Origin: Clostridium manihotivorum
GTDB lineage: Bacteria > Bacillota > Clostridia > Clostridiales > Clostridiaceae
Direction: 5' to 3'
Length of the DNA stretch: 64,000 nt
Assembly: GCF_004015185.1 (NCBI RefSeq)
Contig: NZ_CP025746.1
Location: forward strand, 6,217,776-6,281,775
Position numbers and translations under genes: made by a program. The notes beneath the pieces were generated by a model, which saw only the letters and a list, made by a program, of their open reading frames with translations, did no database searches and was not told the origin of the DNA. Below are positions 27,783 through 37,672 of the stretch, one piece after another (within the stretch, counting starts at the first letter, position 1; the number at the start of each line of letters is the position of its first letter).

Positions 27783-29645
27783 TCAAAATAACTTCACCAA
27801 GAGTTTAACCTCCATGGGTTTAAGTTCTATTGATATAGAACCATTAGCAGAGTAATGTGTATCTGCCTTATAATTACTAAGTAAACTTTTGAAGTGACCT
27901 CTTATCTCTCCAAACTCTACCTTTATTGTCCTATCTATGTTTCTATTTATAGCAACTAAGATACAACTATTCTTATAGGTTCTTTCAAAACATATTACAT
28001 CATCATTAGTATGAAAGAACTTAAGTTCACCTCGCTTAAGTACAAGGCTATTTGATCTAATACTAGCAAGCCTTTTATACCAGCTCAATATTTCCTTATT
28101 TTCTCTTCCCCAAGGATAAGCCCTTCTATTATCAGGATCTCGTCCTCCTTTAAGGCCTGCTTCATCTCCATAATATATTACAGGTACTCCTGGAAAAGTC
28201 ATCTGGAATGCTGCTGCTAGCTTAACCATACTTGTAGCAATGCTATCATTATTGTATCTATTGTTAAATACAGTGTATATTCTCTCAGTATCATGTGTAC
28301 CTAATATATTCATTGACGCATAAAAATTTTCCTTGGGATAATTCTCATATAAGCTCATAAATCTTTTAATAAGCCATTGAGAACCTATATCTCTATTAAA
28401 AAAAGAAATTATATTGTCTCTAAAAGGATAGCCCATAACAGAGTCAAGCTCTTTTCCATATAAGTACTCCCTCTTTTGTCCGTAGCTTACTTTATTAGAT
28501 GCATCTTCCCATACTTCACCTATAAGTACACCATCTTCCTTAGTCTCTCTTATTCTTTTCTTAATAGCTTTTATAAAATCATCTGGTAGTTCATCAGCTA
28601 CATCAAGCCTCCACCCTGATGCACCCAACTTCATCCATTTTACTATTACAGAATCGTCCTTATTTACTATATAATCCATATATGAAAGATTCAATTCATC
28701 TACATTTGGCATATTATCAAAGCCCCACCAGCTTTCATAATCATCTGGATAATTTTTAAATCTGTACCATTGGTAATATACAGATTGTCTAGACTGATAC
28801 GCACCTATGGTTTCATAGTTTCCTTGCTTATTAAAATATATACTATCAGAACCTGTATGACTAAAAACACCATCTAATATTAATCTTATCCCTAACTTTT
28901 TCGCTTCACCGCAAAGCTCCTTAAATATATTGTCATCACCAAACATAGGATCTATATTCTTATAATTAGAAGTATCATATTTGTGAGAACTAGGAGATTC
29001 AAATATAGGATTTAGATAAACAGTAGTAACTCCCAGTGATTTTATATAGCTTAGCTTTTTTACTATCCCTTTTAAATTACCTCCGAAGAAATCCCATCTT
29101 AGTATCTTACCACTATTATCTCTTATATACATAGGCTCATCATACCAATTTCCATATATAAAAGAATTTTTCTTTGGATTGCTTACTACACCATTATCAT
29201 TACCATTAAAAAATCTATCAACAAAGATTTGATAGATAATTCCTTCCTTATACCAATTAGGGACAGAACTATCTTCATAAACCGTTATCTGATAAAATCT
29301 AGGATTTTCATAATATATCTGACCTATACCACCTAAACCTTCATTATTGTTGCCATAATACAAGCTTTGGCTACCTCTTTTAAGTATAAAATAATAGCTT
29401 AGTATTCCTGTTGTTTTAGCAGTAAATTTAGTTTTAAAGAAGCATGTATTATATTGACCTTCCTTATGAAACATCTCCATATTTATATTTTGTCTCTGTC
29501 CATCAAAATAAATAAGCTCTATAAATGCTTCTTGGCATCCTTGTGTTTCAATTACAATGCTTATTTCGGTATCTATTTTAACTGCTCCAAATGGATTTCT
29601 ATAGTAAGTATTTTGAGAATCATGCAATATATAAAAATTATCCAT
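27783..29645 (-). CDS. GH13 alpha-glucan hydrolase (neopullulanase/maltogenic amylase type)
   Basis: Family GH13 enzyme of about 620 residues, cytosolic because no signal peptide is seen. An N-terminal beta domain (about residues 1-120) precedes the catalytic barrel. Conserved regions are DGVFSHTG (I), GWRLDVAD with the nucleophile Asp near residue 346 (II), LIGEVWED with the acid/base Glu near 375 (III) and GTHDTER near 450 (IV). A frame extension to 29711 exists, but the ATG at 29643-29645 has the AGGAAGG ribosome binding site. It ends the glgB-glgA-glgP-GH13 array and probably trims or debranches glycogen. Pullulanase, cyclodextrinase and amylase activities cannot be separated by sight. 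Confidence 0.85.
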   Translation of the reverse strand: MDNFYILHDSQNTYYRNPFGAVKIDTEISIVIETQGCQEAFIELIYFDGQRQNINMEMFHKEGQYNTCFFKTKFTAKTTGILSYYFILKRGSQSLYYGNNNEGLGGIGQIYYENPRFYQITVYEDSSVPNWYKEGIIYQIFVDRFFNGNDNGVVSNPKKNSFIYGNWYDEPMYIRDNSGKILRWDFFGGNLKGIVKKLSYIKSLGVTTVYLNPIFESPSSHKYDTSNYKNIDPMFGDDNIFKELCGEAKKLGIRLILDGVFSHTGSDSIYFNKQGNYETIGAYQSRQSVYYQWYRFKNYPDDYESWWGFDNMPNVDELNLSYMDYIVNKDDSVIVKWMKLGASGWRLDVADELPDDFIKAIKKRIRETKEDGVLIGEVWEDASNKVSYGQKREYLYGKELDSVMGYPFRDNIISFFNRDIGSQWLIKRFMSLYENYPKENFYASMNILGTHDTERIYTVFNNRYNNDSIATSMVKLAAAFQMTFPGVPVIYYGDEAGLKGGRDPDNRRAYPWGRENKEILSWYKRLASIRSNSLVLKRGELKFFHTNDDVICFERTYKNSCILVAINRNIDRTIKVEFGEIRGHFKSLLSNYKADTHYSANGSISIELKPMEVKLLVKLF

Positions 29646-29715
29646 GCCACTATCCTTCCTAAAGTACAGCTGATAAACTAATCTTTTAATATTTGGGGTT
29701 AAGTGGTACATCTTT

Positions 29716-29748
29716 AAAAGACTCCTCTTATAGTTAGAGGAGTTTTTT
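29716..29748 (-). terminator. Terminator between glgP and the GH13 gene
   Basis: ACTCCTCT and AGAGGAGT form the stem with A/T runs on both sides. It lies between the glgP stop and the GH13 start, so the GH13 gene probably depends on read-through or on its own promoter. Confidence 0.7.
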
Positions 29749-29803
29749 AAGCTTATAAGATTAAAGCCTTTGTAAAAATGCTAAAATCAGCTACCAATAT
29801 AAC

Positions 29804-32239
29804 CTACAAATTCTTATATAGATATCCAGATCCCCATATTCCTGTTGCATATTCCTGTATAGTTCTATCAGAAGAAAAGACACCTGAATGAGCTATATTT
29901 ACTGCAGCCATACTTTGCCATTTATTTTTATCTCTATAAATACTATCTACTTTATCCTGAGCTTTTACGTATGAGTCAAAATCTTTTAGAACAAAAAATT
30001 CATCATTATAGGTTAACAAATGTTCAAAAACTGTTTTAAATCTATCTTTGTCAGAAGAATAATAACCATTTATTATGTCTTGAGTGACTCTTCTTAGTCT
30101 TGGATCACTATTGCAGGTGTCACATGAAGAATATCCGCCTTTTGAGTAATAATCTAAAACTTCCCTTTCAGTCAATCCAAATATTATTATATTATCGTCT
30201 CCAACCTCATCTCTTATCTCTACATTTGCTCCATCCAAAGTAGCAACTGTTATGGCACCATTCATCATAAACTTCATGTTAGAAGTTCCAGATGCTTCTT
30301 TTGTGGTCGTAGATATCTGTTCACTTACATCTGTAGCTGGTATTATATCTTCAGCTTGTGATACTCTGTAATTCTCCATGTAAACAACTTTAATTTTATC
30401 TTTCACTCTCTTATCATTATTTACTTTTTCACCTACTGCGTTTATAAGCTCTATAGTTTTCTTAGCAAGATAATAGCCTGGTGCTGCCTTTCCTGCAAAG
30501 ATGAAGGTTCTAGGAACTATATCTAAATCCGGATTGTCTAAAAGCCTGTTATAAAGATCCATTATTCTTAGACAATTAAGTGTTTGCCTCTTATACGCAT
30601 GTAATCTCTTTACCTGAACATCAAATATAGAATTAGGATCTACTTTTATTCCATTAGAATCATATATGATTTTTGCTAATGCCTTCTTGTTATTATTCTT
30701 TATATCATAAAGTTTCTCAAGAACCGGTGTACTTTTCGAAAACTTTTCAAAATTTTCAAGGTCTGTAGGATGTTTTATCCAACTTTCTCCAATAGTGTCT
30801 ATAAGCAAAGCTGTAAGCTCTGGATTTGACTTAATTAGCCATCTTCTATGAGTTATACCATTGGTCTTATTGTTAAACTTTCTTGGAAACAGATAGTAAA
30901 ACTCTTTCATTTCTTGTTTTTTCAATATTTCTGTATGAAGCTTAGCAACACCATTTACGCTATGGCTTCCTACTATAGCAAGGTTTGCCATTCTAACATA
31001 GTTATCACCTATTATAGACATCTTGGATATCTTATCCCATTGTCCAATATACTTGTTCCATAGTTCTTCACAAAATCTTCTATTGATTTCTTCAACTATC
31101 AAGTATATTCTTGGCAGAAGCTTTTTAAACATATCAACGGGCCATTTTTCTAATGCTTCAGCAAGTATTGTGTGATTGGTATAAGAAATAGTGTTGGTAG
31201 TTATTCTCCAAGCATCTTCCCAAGACATACCTTCTTCATCCATAAGAATCCTCATTAGCTCAGGAATAGCTAGAGTTGGGTGAGTATCATTAATATGAAT
31301 AGCAAGCAGATCATCAAGATTCAAAAGATTATGCCCATTATCCTTAAAGTACCTTATTATGCTTTGTATCCCTGCAGATACAAAGAAGTACTGCTGCTTA
31401 AGTCTTAGAATCTTTCCTTCATAAAATGTATCATCAGGATAAAGTACATGGGATATAGCCTCTACAGAATTTTTATATTCTATTGCCTTTAAAAAGTCAC
31501 CTCTGCTAAAAGATGAAAAATCAAATTCATTTGATACTGGCTCAGCACTCCAAAGTCTTAAAGTGTTTACGACATCATTCTTATAGCCTACTACAGGAGT
31601 ATCATAAGGTATAGCCAAAACTGGTTCATAATTGACATGAGTAAAAGTTAATCTTCCATTAACTTCTTCTACTCTTACCTCCCCACCAAACTTAACTATT
31701 TCAGACTTATCCGGCTTCTTTATCTCCCATACGTTACCTTCCCTAAGCCAATAGTCTGGTGCCTCAACCTGAGCACCATTTATTATTTTTTGCTCAAAGA
31801 ACCCATATTTATATCTAATTCCACAGCCATGTCCTGGAATATTAAGCGATGCCATAGAATCTAAAAAGCAGGCTGCAAGTCTTCCTAACCCACCGTTTCC
31901 AAGTCCTTGATCATGCTCAAATTCCTCAAGCTCTCTAAGATCTATATTTAATTCACCCAAAGCTTCCTTACATATATCTCTGATACCTAGATTTAAGAGC
32001 GCATCTCCCAAAAGTCTTCCTAGCAAAAATTCCATGGAGAAATAATAAACTTGTTTTTCGCCTGTTTCGTTATATCTTTTATTTGTATCTATCCAAGCTT
32101 TAGCAACATAGTCTCTAACTAAACTTCCTAATGTTTCATACTTATTTTGCTGAGTTCCCTTCTCTAATTCCTTGCCGTGAAGTTCTAAAAATTTCTTAAG
32201 ATAGTCTTTTTTAAAGGCGTCCTTGTCTATGTTAAACAT
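29804..32239 (-). CDS. glgP: Glycogen phosphorylase
   Basis: Pyridoxal-phosphate enzyme (GT35) that releases glucose-1-phosphate from alpha-1,4-glucan ends. The 811 residues are typical. Markers include the N-terminal YFSMEFLLGRLL, the glycine-rich EFEHDQGLGNGGLGRLAACFLDS substrate region near residue 110 and the cofactor lysine in KEASGTSNMKFMMNGA near residue 650. It lies directly downstream of glgA1, separated by 221 nt, in the second glycogen cluster. Having synthesis and breakdown genes together is usual. Control may be by CcpA at the glgB promoter, which is inferred only. Confidence 0.96.
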   Translation of the reverse strand: MFNIDKDAFKKDYLKKFLELHGKELEKGTQQNKYETLGSLVRDYVAKAWIDTNKRYNETGEKQVYYFSMEFLLGRLLGDALLNLGIRDICKEALGELNIDLRELEEFEHDQGLGNGGLGRLAACFLDSMASLNIPGHGCGIRYKYGFFEQKIINGAQVEAPDYWLREGNVWEIKKPDKSEIVKFGGEVRVEEVNGRLTFTHVNYEPVLAIPYDTPVVGYKNDVVNTLRLWSAEPVSNEFDFSSFSRGDFLKAIEYKNSVEAISHVLYPDDTFYEGKILRLKQQYFFVSAGIQSIIRYFKDNGHNLLNLDDLLAIHINDTHPTLAIPELMRILMDEEGMSWEDAWRITTNTISYTNHTILAEALEKWPVDMFKKLLPRIYLIVEEINRRFCEELWNKYIGQWDKISKMSIIGDNYVRMANLAIVGSHSVNGVAKLHTEILKKQEMKEFYYLFPRKFNNKTNGITHRRWLIKSNPELTALLIDTIGESWIKHPTDLENFEKFSKSTPVLEKLYDIKNNNKKALAKIIYDSNGIKVDPNSIFDVQVKRLHAYKRQTLNCLRIMDLYNRLLDNPDLDIVPRTFIFAGKAAPGYYLAKKTIELINAVGEKVNNDKRVKDKIKVVYMENYRVSQAEDIIPATDVSEQISTTTKEASGTSNMKFMMNGAITVATLDGANVEIRDEVGDDNIIIFGLTEREVLDYYSKGGYSSCDTCNSDPRLRRVTQDIINGYYSSDKDRFKTVFEHLLTYNDEFFVLKDFDSYVKAQDKVDSIYRDKNKWQSMAAVNIAHSGVFSSDRTIQEYATGIWGSGYLYKNL

Positions 32240-32460
32240 ATCTATTCCTCCCTTATCCTAATCTAATAATATTTATTAAACTAGAAATTAATAAATAATA
32301 AACTGCTACTACTGCCTCTTAAATCATTTCTATCACTATATATTTATATGATTTTATATTTATTTAGTTATAAAATTATATAAAGTTTTAATTTTAAATT
32401 TTTATTTCTCTTAAAGGGCCTAGAGGAGTTTTTAAAAATAGTTTTTAAATTAATATATTT

Positions 32461-33894
32461 TTAGTATAGTAAAGAATCATAAAGTCCTTTATAGTCTCCT
32501 GCAGCCTTTTCCCAGCTGTTATCGGAAATCATTGCATGTCTAATAAGCCCATCCCAAACTTGCTTATTATAATAAGATTGTATAGCGTACTCTATTGTAG
32601 TCAGCAACTCATGACTTACATAATTTCTAAAGCTAAAGCCATTTCCTTCTCCATTGAATTTATTATAAGGAATAACTGTATCCTTTAAGCCTCCAGTCTC
32701 TCTTACTATTGGAATAGTTCCATATCTTAAAGCTATCAATTGTCCAAGCCCACAAGGCTCAAATAACGACGGCATAAGGAACATATCTGCTCCAGCGTAT
32801 ATCCTATGGGCTAATTCATCACTGAACATTAGATTAGTTGACACCTTATCAGGATATCTATATTGTAAATTTCTAAAATGATCTTCGTACCATCTATCTC
32901 CTGTTCCTAAAACCACTAACTGAACATTATGCTGCAAAAGCCTATCTGCTATATTTACTACCAAGTCCATACCTTTCTGATTAGTAAGTCTTGATACTAT
33001 ACCTATCATAGGTGCATCTTCTCTCTGCGGTAACCCAAGCTGTTTTTGAAGCTCTATTTTGTTTATCTTCTTATCCTGTATTCTATCTAAATTATAATTT
33101 TTAAATATATATTCATCATTTTCAGGATTATACCTCTCATAATCTATGCCGTTTAATATTCCTGAAAGTACATTGTTCCTCACTCTTAAAAGTCCATCCA
33201 GCTTTTCCCCATAATATTCGCTTTGAATTTCTGATGCATAGGTATAACTAACTGTAGATATTCTATCAGAATAGTTTATACCTCCCTTCATAAAACTTAC
33301 TCCACCATATAGCTCTAAACTACCGTTATCATATGGTTCCATGTCATACCCAAAAAGTTCTTGCAAAATCTCTGGATCGTAAGTCCCTTGAAAAAGTAGG
33401 TTATGAATGGAATACACTGTTTTTATATTAGAGTAAAACATATCCTTACTGTATTCTAATTTTAAAAGCACAGGAATCATTCCAGTTTGCCAATCATTGC
33501 AATGTATTATGTCTGGTTTAAAATCTAACTCTTTAATAGCATTGAGCACTGCTCTATCAAAGAATGCAAATCTCTCTCCATCATCATAGTAGCCGTATAA
33601 CCCATCTCTGCAGAAGTATCTTTCATTGTCTATAAAATAAAAGGTTACATTATCATATTGATATTGAAAAACTCCACAGTAAGAGTTTCTCCAACCAACT
33701 GGAACCATAAACCACTTAGAAAAATAAAGTTCATCCTTAAATTTGTCTTTTATATTTTTATATTTAGGTATTATAACTCTCGCATCAACTCCCTGTTTTA
33801 CCAAGGCTTTTGGTAGAGCTCCCATAACATCCCCTAGCCCACCTGTCTTTATAAACGGATCTGCTTCAGACGCTACGAAAAGTACTTTTAGCAT
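32461..33894 (-). CDS. glgA: Glycogen synthase (first copy, next to glgB)
   Basis: GT5 glycogen synthase of 477 residues with the canonical ADP-glucose loop KTGGLGDVMGALP near residue 16 and the C-terminal PSLFEPCGLGQLIALRYG motif. It follows glgB by 43 nt on the same strand, so it is translated from the same message as the branching enzyme. The second copy at 21289 has the same length but many substitutions. Division of labour between the two, for example primer extension versus bulk synthesis, is possible but unproven. Confidence 0.94.
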   Translation of the reverse strand: MLKVLFVASEADPFIKTGGLGDVMGALPKALVKQGVDARVIIPKYKNIKDKFKDELYFSKWFMVPVGWRNSYCGVFQYQYDNVTFYFIDNERYFCRDGLYGYYDDGERFAFFDRAVLNAIKELDFKPDIIHCNDWQTGMIPVLLKLEYSKDMFYSNIKTVYSIHNLLFQGTYDPEILQELFGYDMEPYDNGSLELYGGVSFMKGGINYSDRISTVSYTYASEIQSEYYGEKLDGLLRVRNNVLSGILNGIDYERYNPENDEYIFKNYNLDRIQDKKINKIELQKQLGLPQREDAPMIGIVSRLTNQKGMDLVVNIADRLLQHNVQLVVLGTGDRWYEDHFRNLQYRYPDKVSTNLMFSDELAHRIYAGADMFLMPSLFEPCGLGQLIALRYGTIPIVRETGGLKDTVIPYNKFNGEGNGFSFRNYVSHELLTTIEYAIQSYYNKQVWDGLIRHAMISDNSWEKAAGDYKGLYDSLLY

Positions 33895-33937
33895 CTCATT
33901 TACCTCCCTTGAATTTATGATAGATATAGCTTAAACC

Positions 33938-36394
33938 TTAGAGTTCAATTTTTTCATCGCTTATATCTATAGCTTTATCAAATTTTAAAACCTCAGTATA
34001 AACCTCCTCATAAGTCTCCTCTATATCATTTATTATATTTATTGGTTTTAATATTAATGTTGCCATTGGAGGCACTTTTATCTTTAATTTGTACTTTTGA
34101 TTATGCCAAGAGGCTTTTTCAGAGAATAAAACCTCATCTATTATTTGTCCTGATCCTCCGTATTCCTTACTATCAGTATTAAATACCTCTTTATAATCTC
34201 CTAGATAAGGAACCCCTATGTTAAAGTCGTAATAGACCACTGAAGTAAAATTACAAACATAAATTAATGTATCCAAAGGATTGTCTGTCTTTCTCATAAA
34301 TACTATAATACTCTGAGTTGCATTATTGGCATCTATCCACTCAAATCCCTTTGGATCATAGTCAAATTTCCATAGTGCTTCATTATCTATATAAAATCTA
34401 TTTATATCTTTAAAAAATTGCTTTGTATCTCTATGCATATCAAACTTTTCTGCAAGTTCAAACTCTAAACCTTCATGATTTCTCCATTCAATAAACTGAC
34501 CAAATTCGCTTCCCATGAAGAGTAGTTTCTTACCTGGATGAGCAAGCATATAGGATATGAACAGTCTAAGGCCAGCAAACTTATTCCAATAATCTCCCCA
34601 CATTTTATCTACCAAGGACTTCTTTCCATGGACTACTTCATCATGAGATATTGGTAAGATAAAGTTCTCGGAATAGTTGTACATCATAGAAAAAGTTATT
34701 AAGTTATGATGATACTTTCTATATATTGGATCTATCTTAATATACCTAAGCATATCGTTCATCCAGCCCATATTCCATTTAAAGTTGAATCCAAGCCCTC
34801 CTATTTCTCCTGGCTTAGTGACCATAGGCCAAGAAGTAGACTCCTCTGCAATAATTAATACATTATTCTCTTCCTTGAATATTGCTCTGTTTAGGCACCT
34901 TAAAAATTCGATAGCTTCAAGGTTTTCGTGACCACCATATTTGTTAGGTCTCCACTCTCCATTTCTTCTGTCATAATCAAGATATAGCATATTAGCTACT
35001 GCATCCACCCTAAGGCCATCCACGTGAAATTCCTTTATCCAGTAGATAGCATTAGATATAAGAAAGCTTCTAACCTCTGACTTGCCCAAATCAAAGTTTG
35101 CTGCTCCCCATCCCTTATTTTCCTGCTTCCAGCCTTCTTTATATTCATAAGTAGGAGTTCCATCAAACATATATAATCCATGCAAATCCTTGCAAAAATG
35201 TCCTGGTACCCAATCTAGAATTACACCTATATTTTCCTTATGGAAAGCATCTACTAAAGCTCTAAAATCATCTGGACTTCCATATCTGCTTGTTACTGAG
35301 TAATACCCTGTGATTTGGTATCCCCAGGAATCATCTAAAGGATGTTCCATCACCGGCATTAACTCTACATGGGTATATCCATGTTCACTAACATAACCTG
35401 GAAGTATATCTGCAAGCTCACTGTAACTATAAAAACTTCCATCCTCTTTTCTCTTCCAAGAGCCAAGATGAACTTCATATATATTTATTGGACTTTGATA
35501 CACGTTAGCTTTTTTACGATTTTCTATCCAGGAATCATCCTTCCATGAATACTCTGAACTTGCTGTAACTATTGAGGCTGTATTAGGTCTAAGTTCCGAC
35601 TTAAATGCATAAGGATCAGACTTTAATATAGCCTTATCTGCTTCTTTACTTTTTACTGCATATTTATATACAATAGCTTCACCTATATTAGGAATAAATC
35701 CACTCCACAAACCAGCATCACTAACTCTTTCTAGTTCATTTTCACTCTTGATTTGCCACGAGCTAAAATCTCCAGTAACACTTACCGAAGCTGCATTAGG
35801 TGCCCAGGTAGTAAACCTTACACCATTAACTCCATCTTCCTTAACTAAATGAGCGCCCATAAACTTATAACTATCATAATGACTTCCTTCATGAAATAGA
35901 TAGATATTAAAGTCTGAAATGAAGTCATTTACTTTATTCTTGTGCTCTATTATCTCTTTTTGGCTAACATTATCCTTGTCCATATTTTGTATATCTTCAA
36001 CTAATCCTACTGCACTCTCAGCAATCTTAGTTTTAGCTCTGCTCCTAGTAGGCTTGACCTCTTTTTCTATAACAGTAGCTTTAGCCTTATCTGTTCTTTT
36101 TGAAGTTTTCTTAGCCTTCTTCTCATTGTCAACTTTTGATTTTTGTGCAGTAACTTCTAAATTGTCCTCTTTCTTTTTTGTTGACCTCTTAGTTCTTGAT
36201 ACTTTCTTAGTAGCTTTATCATCATCACTGGCAACTTCAGTATTGGGATCTATATTCTTACTAACTCCTTCTGTTTTTGCTTTTCTAGTTCTAACTGTTT
36301 TCTTTTTTGCTCCGTTTTCCTTCTGGGCTAATTCTTTTGTTTCTACTACCTCTTCAGCAATAAGGTTCTCCGAATTATTTTCTAACTTGCTCAT
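33938..36394 (-). CDS. glgB: 1,4-alpha-glucan branching enzyme with long basic N-terminal tail
   Basis: GH13 branching enzyme that creates alpha-1,6 branches in glycogen. Residues about 155-280 form the beta-sandwich N-domain (SVTGDFSSWQI), followed by the catalytic barrel. The nucleophile Asp is in DGLRVDAVANML near residue 463, the Glu in IIAEESTSWP near 511, and the Asp in SHDEVVHGK further on. At 818 residues it is long because of an added tail. Residues about 25-130 consist mainly of Lys, Arg, Thr, Ser and Ala in repeats such as KKTVRTRKAKT, TKRSTKKKE and KKTSKRTDKAKA. This tail resembles histone H1-like basic tails, is probably disordered and is not part of the enzyme fold. The start follows a GGGGGCATG leader. 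Confidence 0.93.
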   Translation of the reverse strand: MSKLENNSENLIAEEVVETKELAQKENGAKKKTVRTRKAKTEGVSKNIDPNTEVASDDDKATKKVSRTKRSTKKKEDNLEVTAQKSKVDNEKKAKKTSKRTDKAKATVIEKEVKPTRSRAKTKIAESAVGLVEDIQNMDKDNVSQKEIIEHKNKVNDFISDFNIYLFHEGSHYDSYKFMGAHLVKEDGVNGVRFTTWAPNAASVSVTGDFSSWQIKSENELERVSDAGLWSGFIPNIGEAIVYKYAVKSKEADKAILKSDPYAFKSELRPNTASIVTASSEYSWKDDSWIENRKKANVYQSPINIYEVHLGSWKRKEDGSFYSYSELADILPGYVSEHGYTHVELMPVMEHPLDDSWGYQITGYYSVTSRYGSPDDFRALVDAFHKENIGVILDWVPGHFCKDLHGLYMFDGTPTYEYKEGWKQENKGWGAANFDLGKSEVRSFLISNAIYWIKEFHVDGLRVDAVANMLYLDYDRRNGEWRPNKYGGHENLEAIEFLRCLNRAIFKEENNVLIIAEESTSWPMVTKPGEIGGLGFNFKWNMGWMNDMLRYIKIDPIYRKYHHNLITFSMMYNYSENFILPISHDEVVHGKKSLVDKMWGDYWNKFAGLRLFISYMLAHPGKKLLFMGSEFGQFIEWRNHEGLEFELAEKFDMHRDTKQFFKDINRFYIDNEALWKFDYDPKGFEWIDANNATQSIIVFMRKTDNPLDTLIYVCNFTSVVYYDFNIGVPYLGDYKEVFNTDSKEYGGSGQIIDEVLFSEKASWHNQKYKLKIKVPPMATLILKPINIINDIEETYEEVYTEVLKFDKAIDISDEKIEL

Positions 36395-36515
36395 AAATCA
36401 TGCCCCCAATATCAAATTATTTTCCATATTTTACTATATTCTACAAAAAGGCTTTATCACCTTCATTGGAAGTTTAAATGAAACGTTAAAGAATCAAATT
36501 TATAATACATTCAAA

Positions 36516-36529
36516 TGAAACCGTTTATA
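36516..36529. promoter_or_regulatory. Candidate CcpA cre site upstream of glgB
   Basis: TGAAACCGTTTATA matches the cre consensus TGWAANCGNTNWCA at all fixed positions but one. It lies about 125 nt before glgB, next to a minus-strand TATTAT. Carbon-catabolite control of glycogen genes would make sense, but a single degenerate match in AT-rich DNA is weak evidence. Confidence 0.4.
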
Positions 36530-36569
36530 AATTGTAAATCTTAAACATTTTTAAATGGCGACATAATAT

Positions 36570-36656
36570 TTTTTACTGTTTACCCTAAATATCTACTCCA
36601 AAACCTTGATATTACTAGGTTTAGCTAGCAAAAAAGTTTATACTTTCATTAACAGT
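36570..36656. repeat. Repeat family C, tail-only copy C4
   Basis: TTTTTACTGTTTACCCTAAATAT, then CTTGATATTACTAGGTTTAG and AAAAAAGTTTATACTTTC, align with the tail of C3 at 53015-53095. The terminator and ATCTGCC part are missing. It occupies the gap upstream of glgB, whose remaining sequence (36400-36900) shows nothing else except the cre-like site. Confidence 0.55.
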
Positions 36657-36895
36657 AAAAAAAATTACCACTGATTTATATTCTATGAATGTTTTTTTCT
36701 ACTTATTCTAAGATTATTTATAATTATATATAAAAATATGCCAGTTAGATTCGAAACATAATATCACATAATTTTGCCATATAACTGCCACAAAAAGCTC
36801 GTATTATTTAATTAATCCCTTAATAATTAAATTATTAGACATCCACAATACAGAAATTAGACTAAGAAATTTAACATTAATCTTTTCCCTAAGAA

Positions 36896-36930
36896 AAAAA
36901 TTACTAATGCCTATGCATTAGTAATTTTTT
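36896..36930 (-). terminator. Terminator of the liv operon
   Basis: AATTACTAATGC and GCATTAGTAATT form a perfect stem with A/T runs on both sides, 10 nt past the livF stop. Confidence 0.85.
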
Positions 36931-36940
36931 TTCATTTATT

Positions 36941-37672
36941 TTAATTAGCTATTTCTTTTTTCTTTACAGCTTCTCCTAAATAAGCATTTTTTATATCTTC
37001 ATTTTTAAGAAGCTCTTCTCCTGTACCTTCCATTATTATCTTCCCAGTTTCCAGTACATAGCCATAATCAGCTGCCTTTAAAGCAAGGTTTGCATTTTGT
37101 TCTATTAATAGTATAGTAACGCCCTGTCTTCTTATCTCTTGAATTATATTGAAGATATCTTTAACTATTATAGGTGCAAGCCCTAGAGATGGTTCATCCA
37201 TCATAAGAAGCTTTGGTCTTGCCATTAAAGCTCGACCAAGTGCAAGCATCTGCTGTTCCCCTCCTGACAGGGTACCTGCAAGCTGCCACTTTCTTTCCTC
37301 TAATCTTGGAAATAATTCATAGATCCATTTAATATCCTTTTCTATTTCCTTTTTGTCCTTCCTAAAATAAGCTCCTAATTTAATGTTTTCTAGAACTGTG
37401 AGATTAGGAAAAACCCTTCTTCCTTCGGGAACTAAATTAAGTCCTAACTTTGGTATATCCTCTGTCTTTTTATTAGTTATATCAACACCATCATAAATTA
37501 TCTTTCCTGATTTAACCTTAGTTAGACCAACTGTAGCTCTCAAAGTAGTACTTTTCCCAGCTCCGTTAGCTCCAACTAAAGTAACTATCTTGCCCTGCTC
37601 TACATTTATAGATATACCCTTTAGAGCCTCTATAGCCCCATAAGATACTACTAAATCTTCTATCTTAAGCAT
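36941..37672 (-). CDS. livF: Branched-chain amino acid ABC transporter, ATPase LivF
   Basis: One of two ATP-binding subunits that power uptake of Leu, Ile and Val. The 243 residues have Walker A GANGAGKST (about residue 34), the signature LSGGEQQ (about 137) and Walker B LLMMDEPSLGLAP. It overlaps the end of livG by 8 nt and is the last gene of the SBP-SBP-livHMGF operon. It works on the cytoplasmic face with LivG and the LivH/LivM permeases. Confidence 0.93.
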   Translation of the reverse strand: MLKIEDLVVSYGAIEALKGISINVEQGKIVTLVGANGAGKSTTLRATVGLTKVKSGKIIYDGVDITNKKTEDIPKLGLNLVPEGRRVFPNLTVLENIKLGAYFRKDKKEIEKDIKWIYELFPRLEERKWQLAGTLSGGEQQMLALGRALMARPKLLMMDEPSLGLAPIIVKDIFNIIQEIRRQGVTILLIEQNANLALKAADYGYVLETGKIIMEGTGEELLKNEDIKNAYLGEAVKKKEIAN

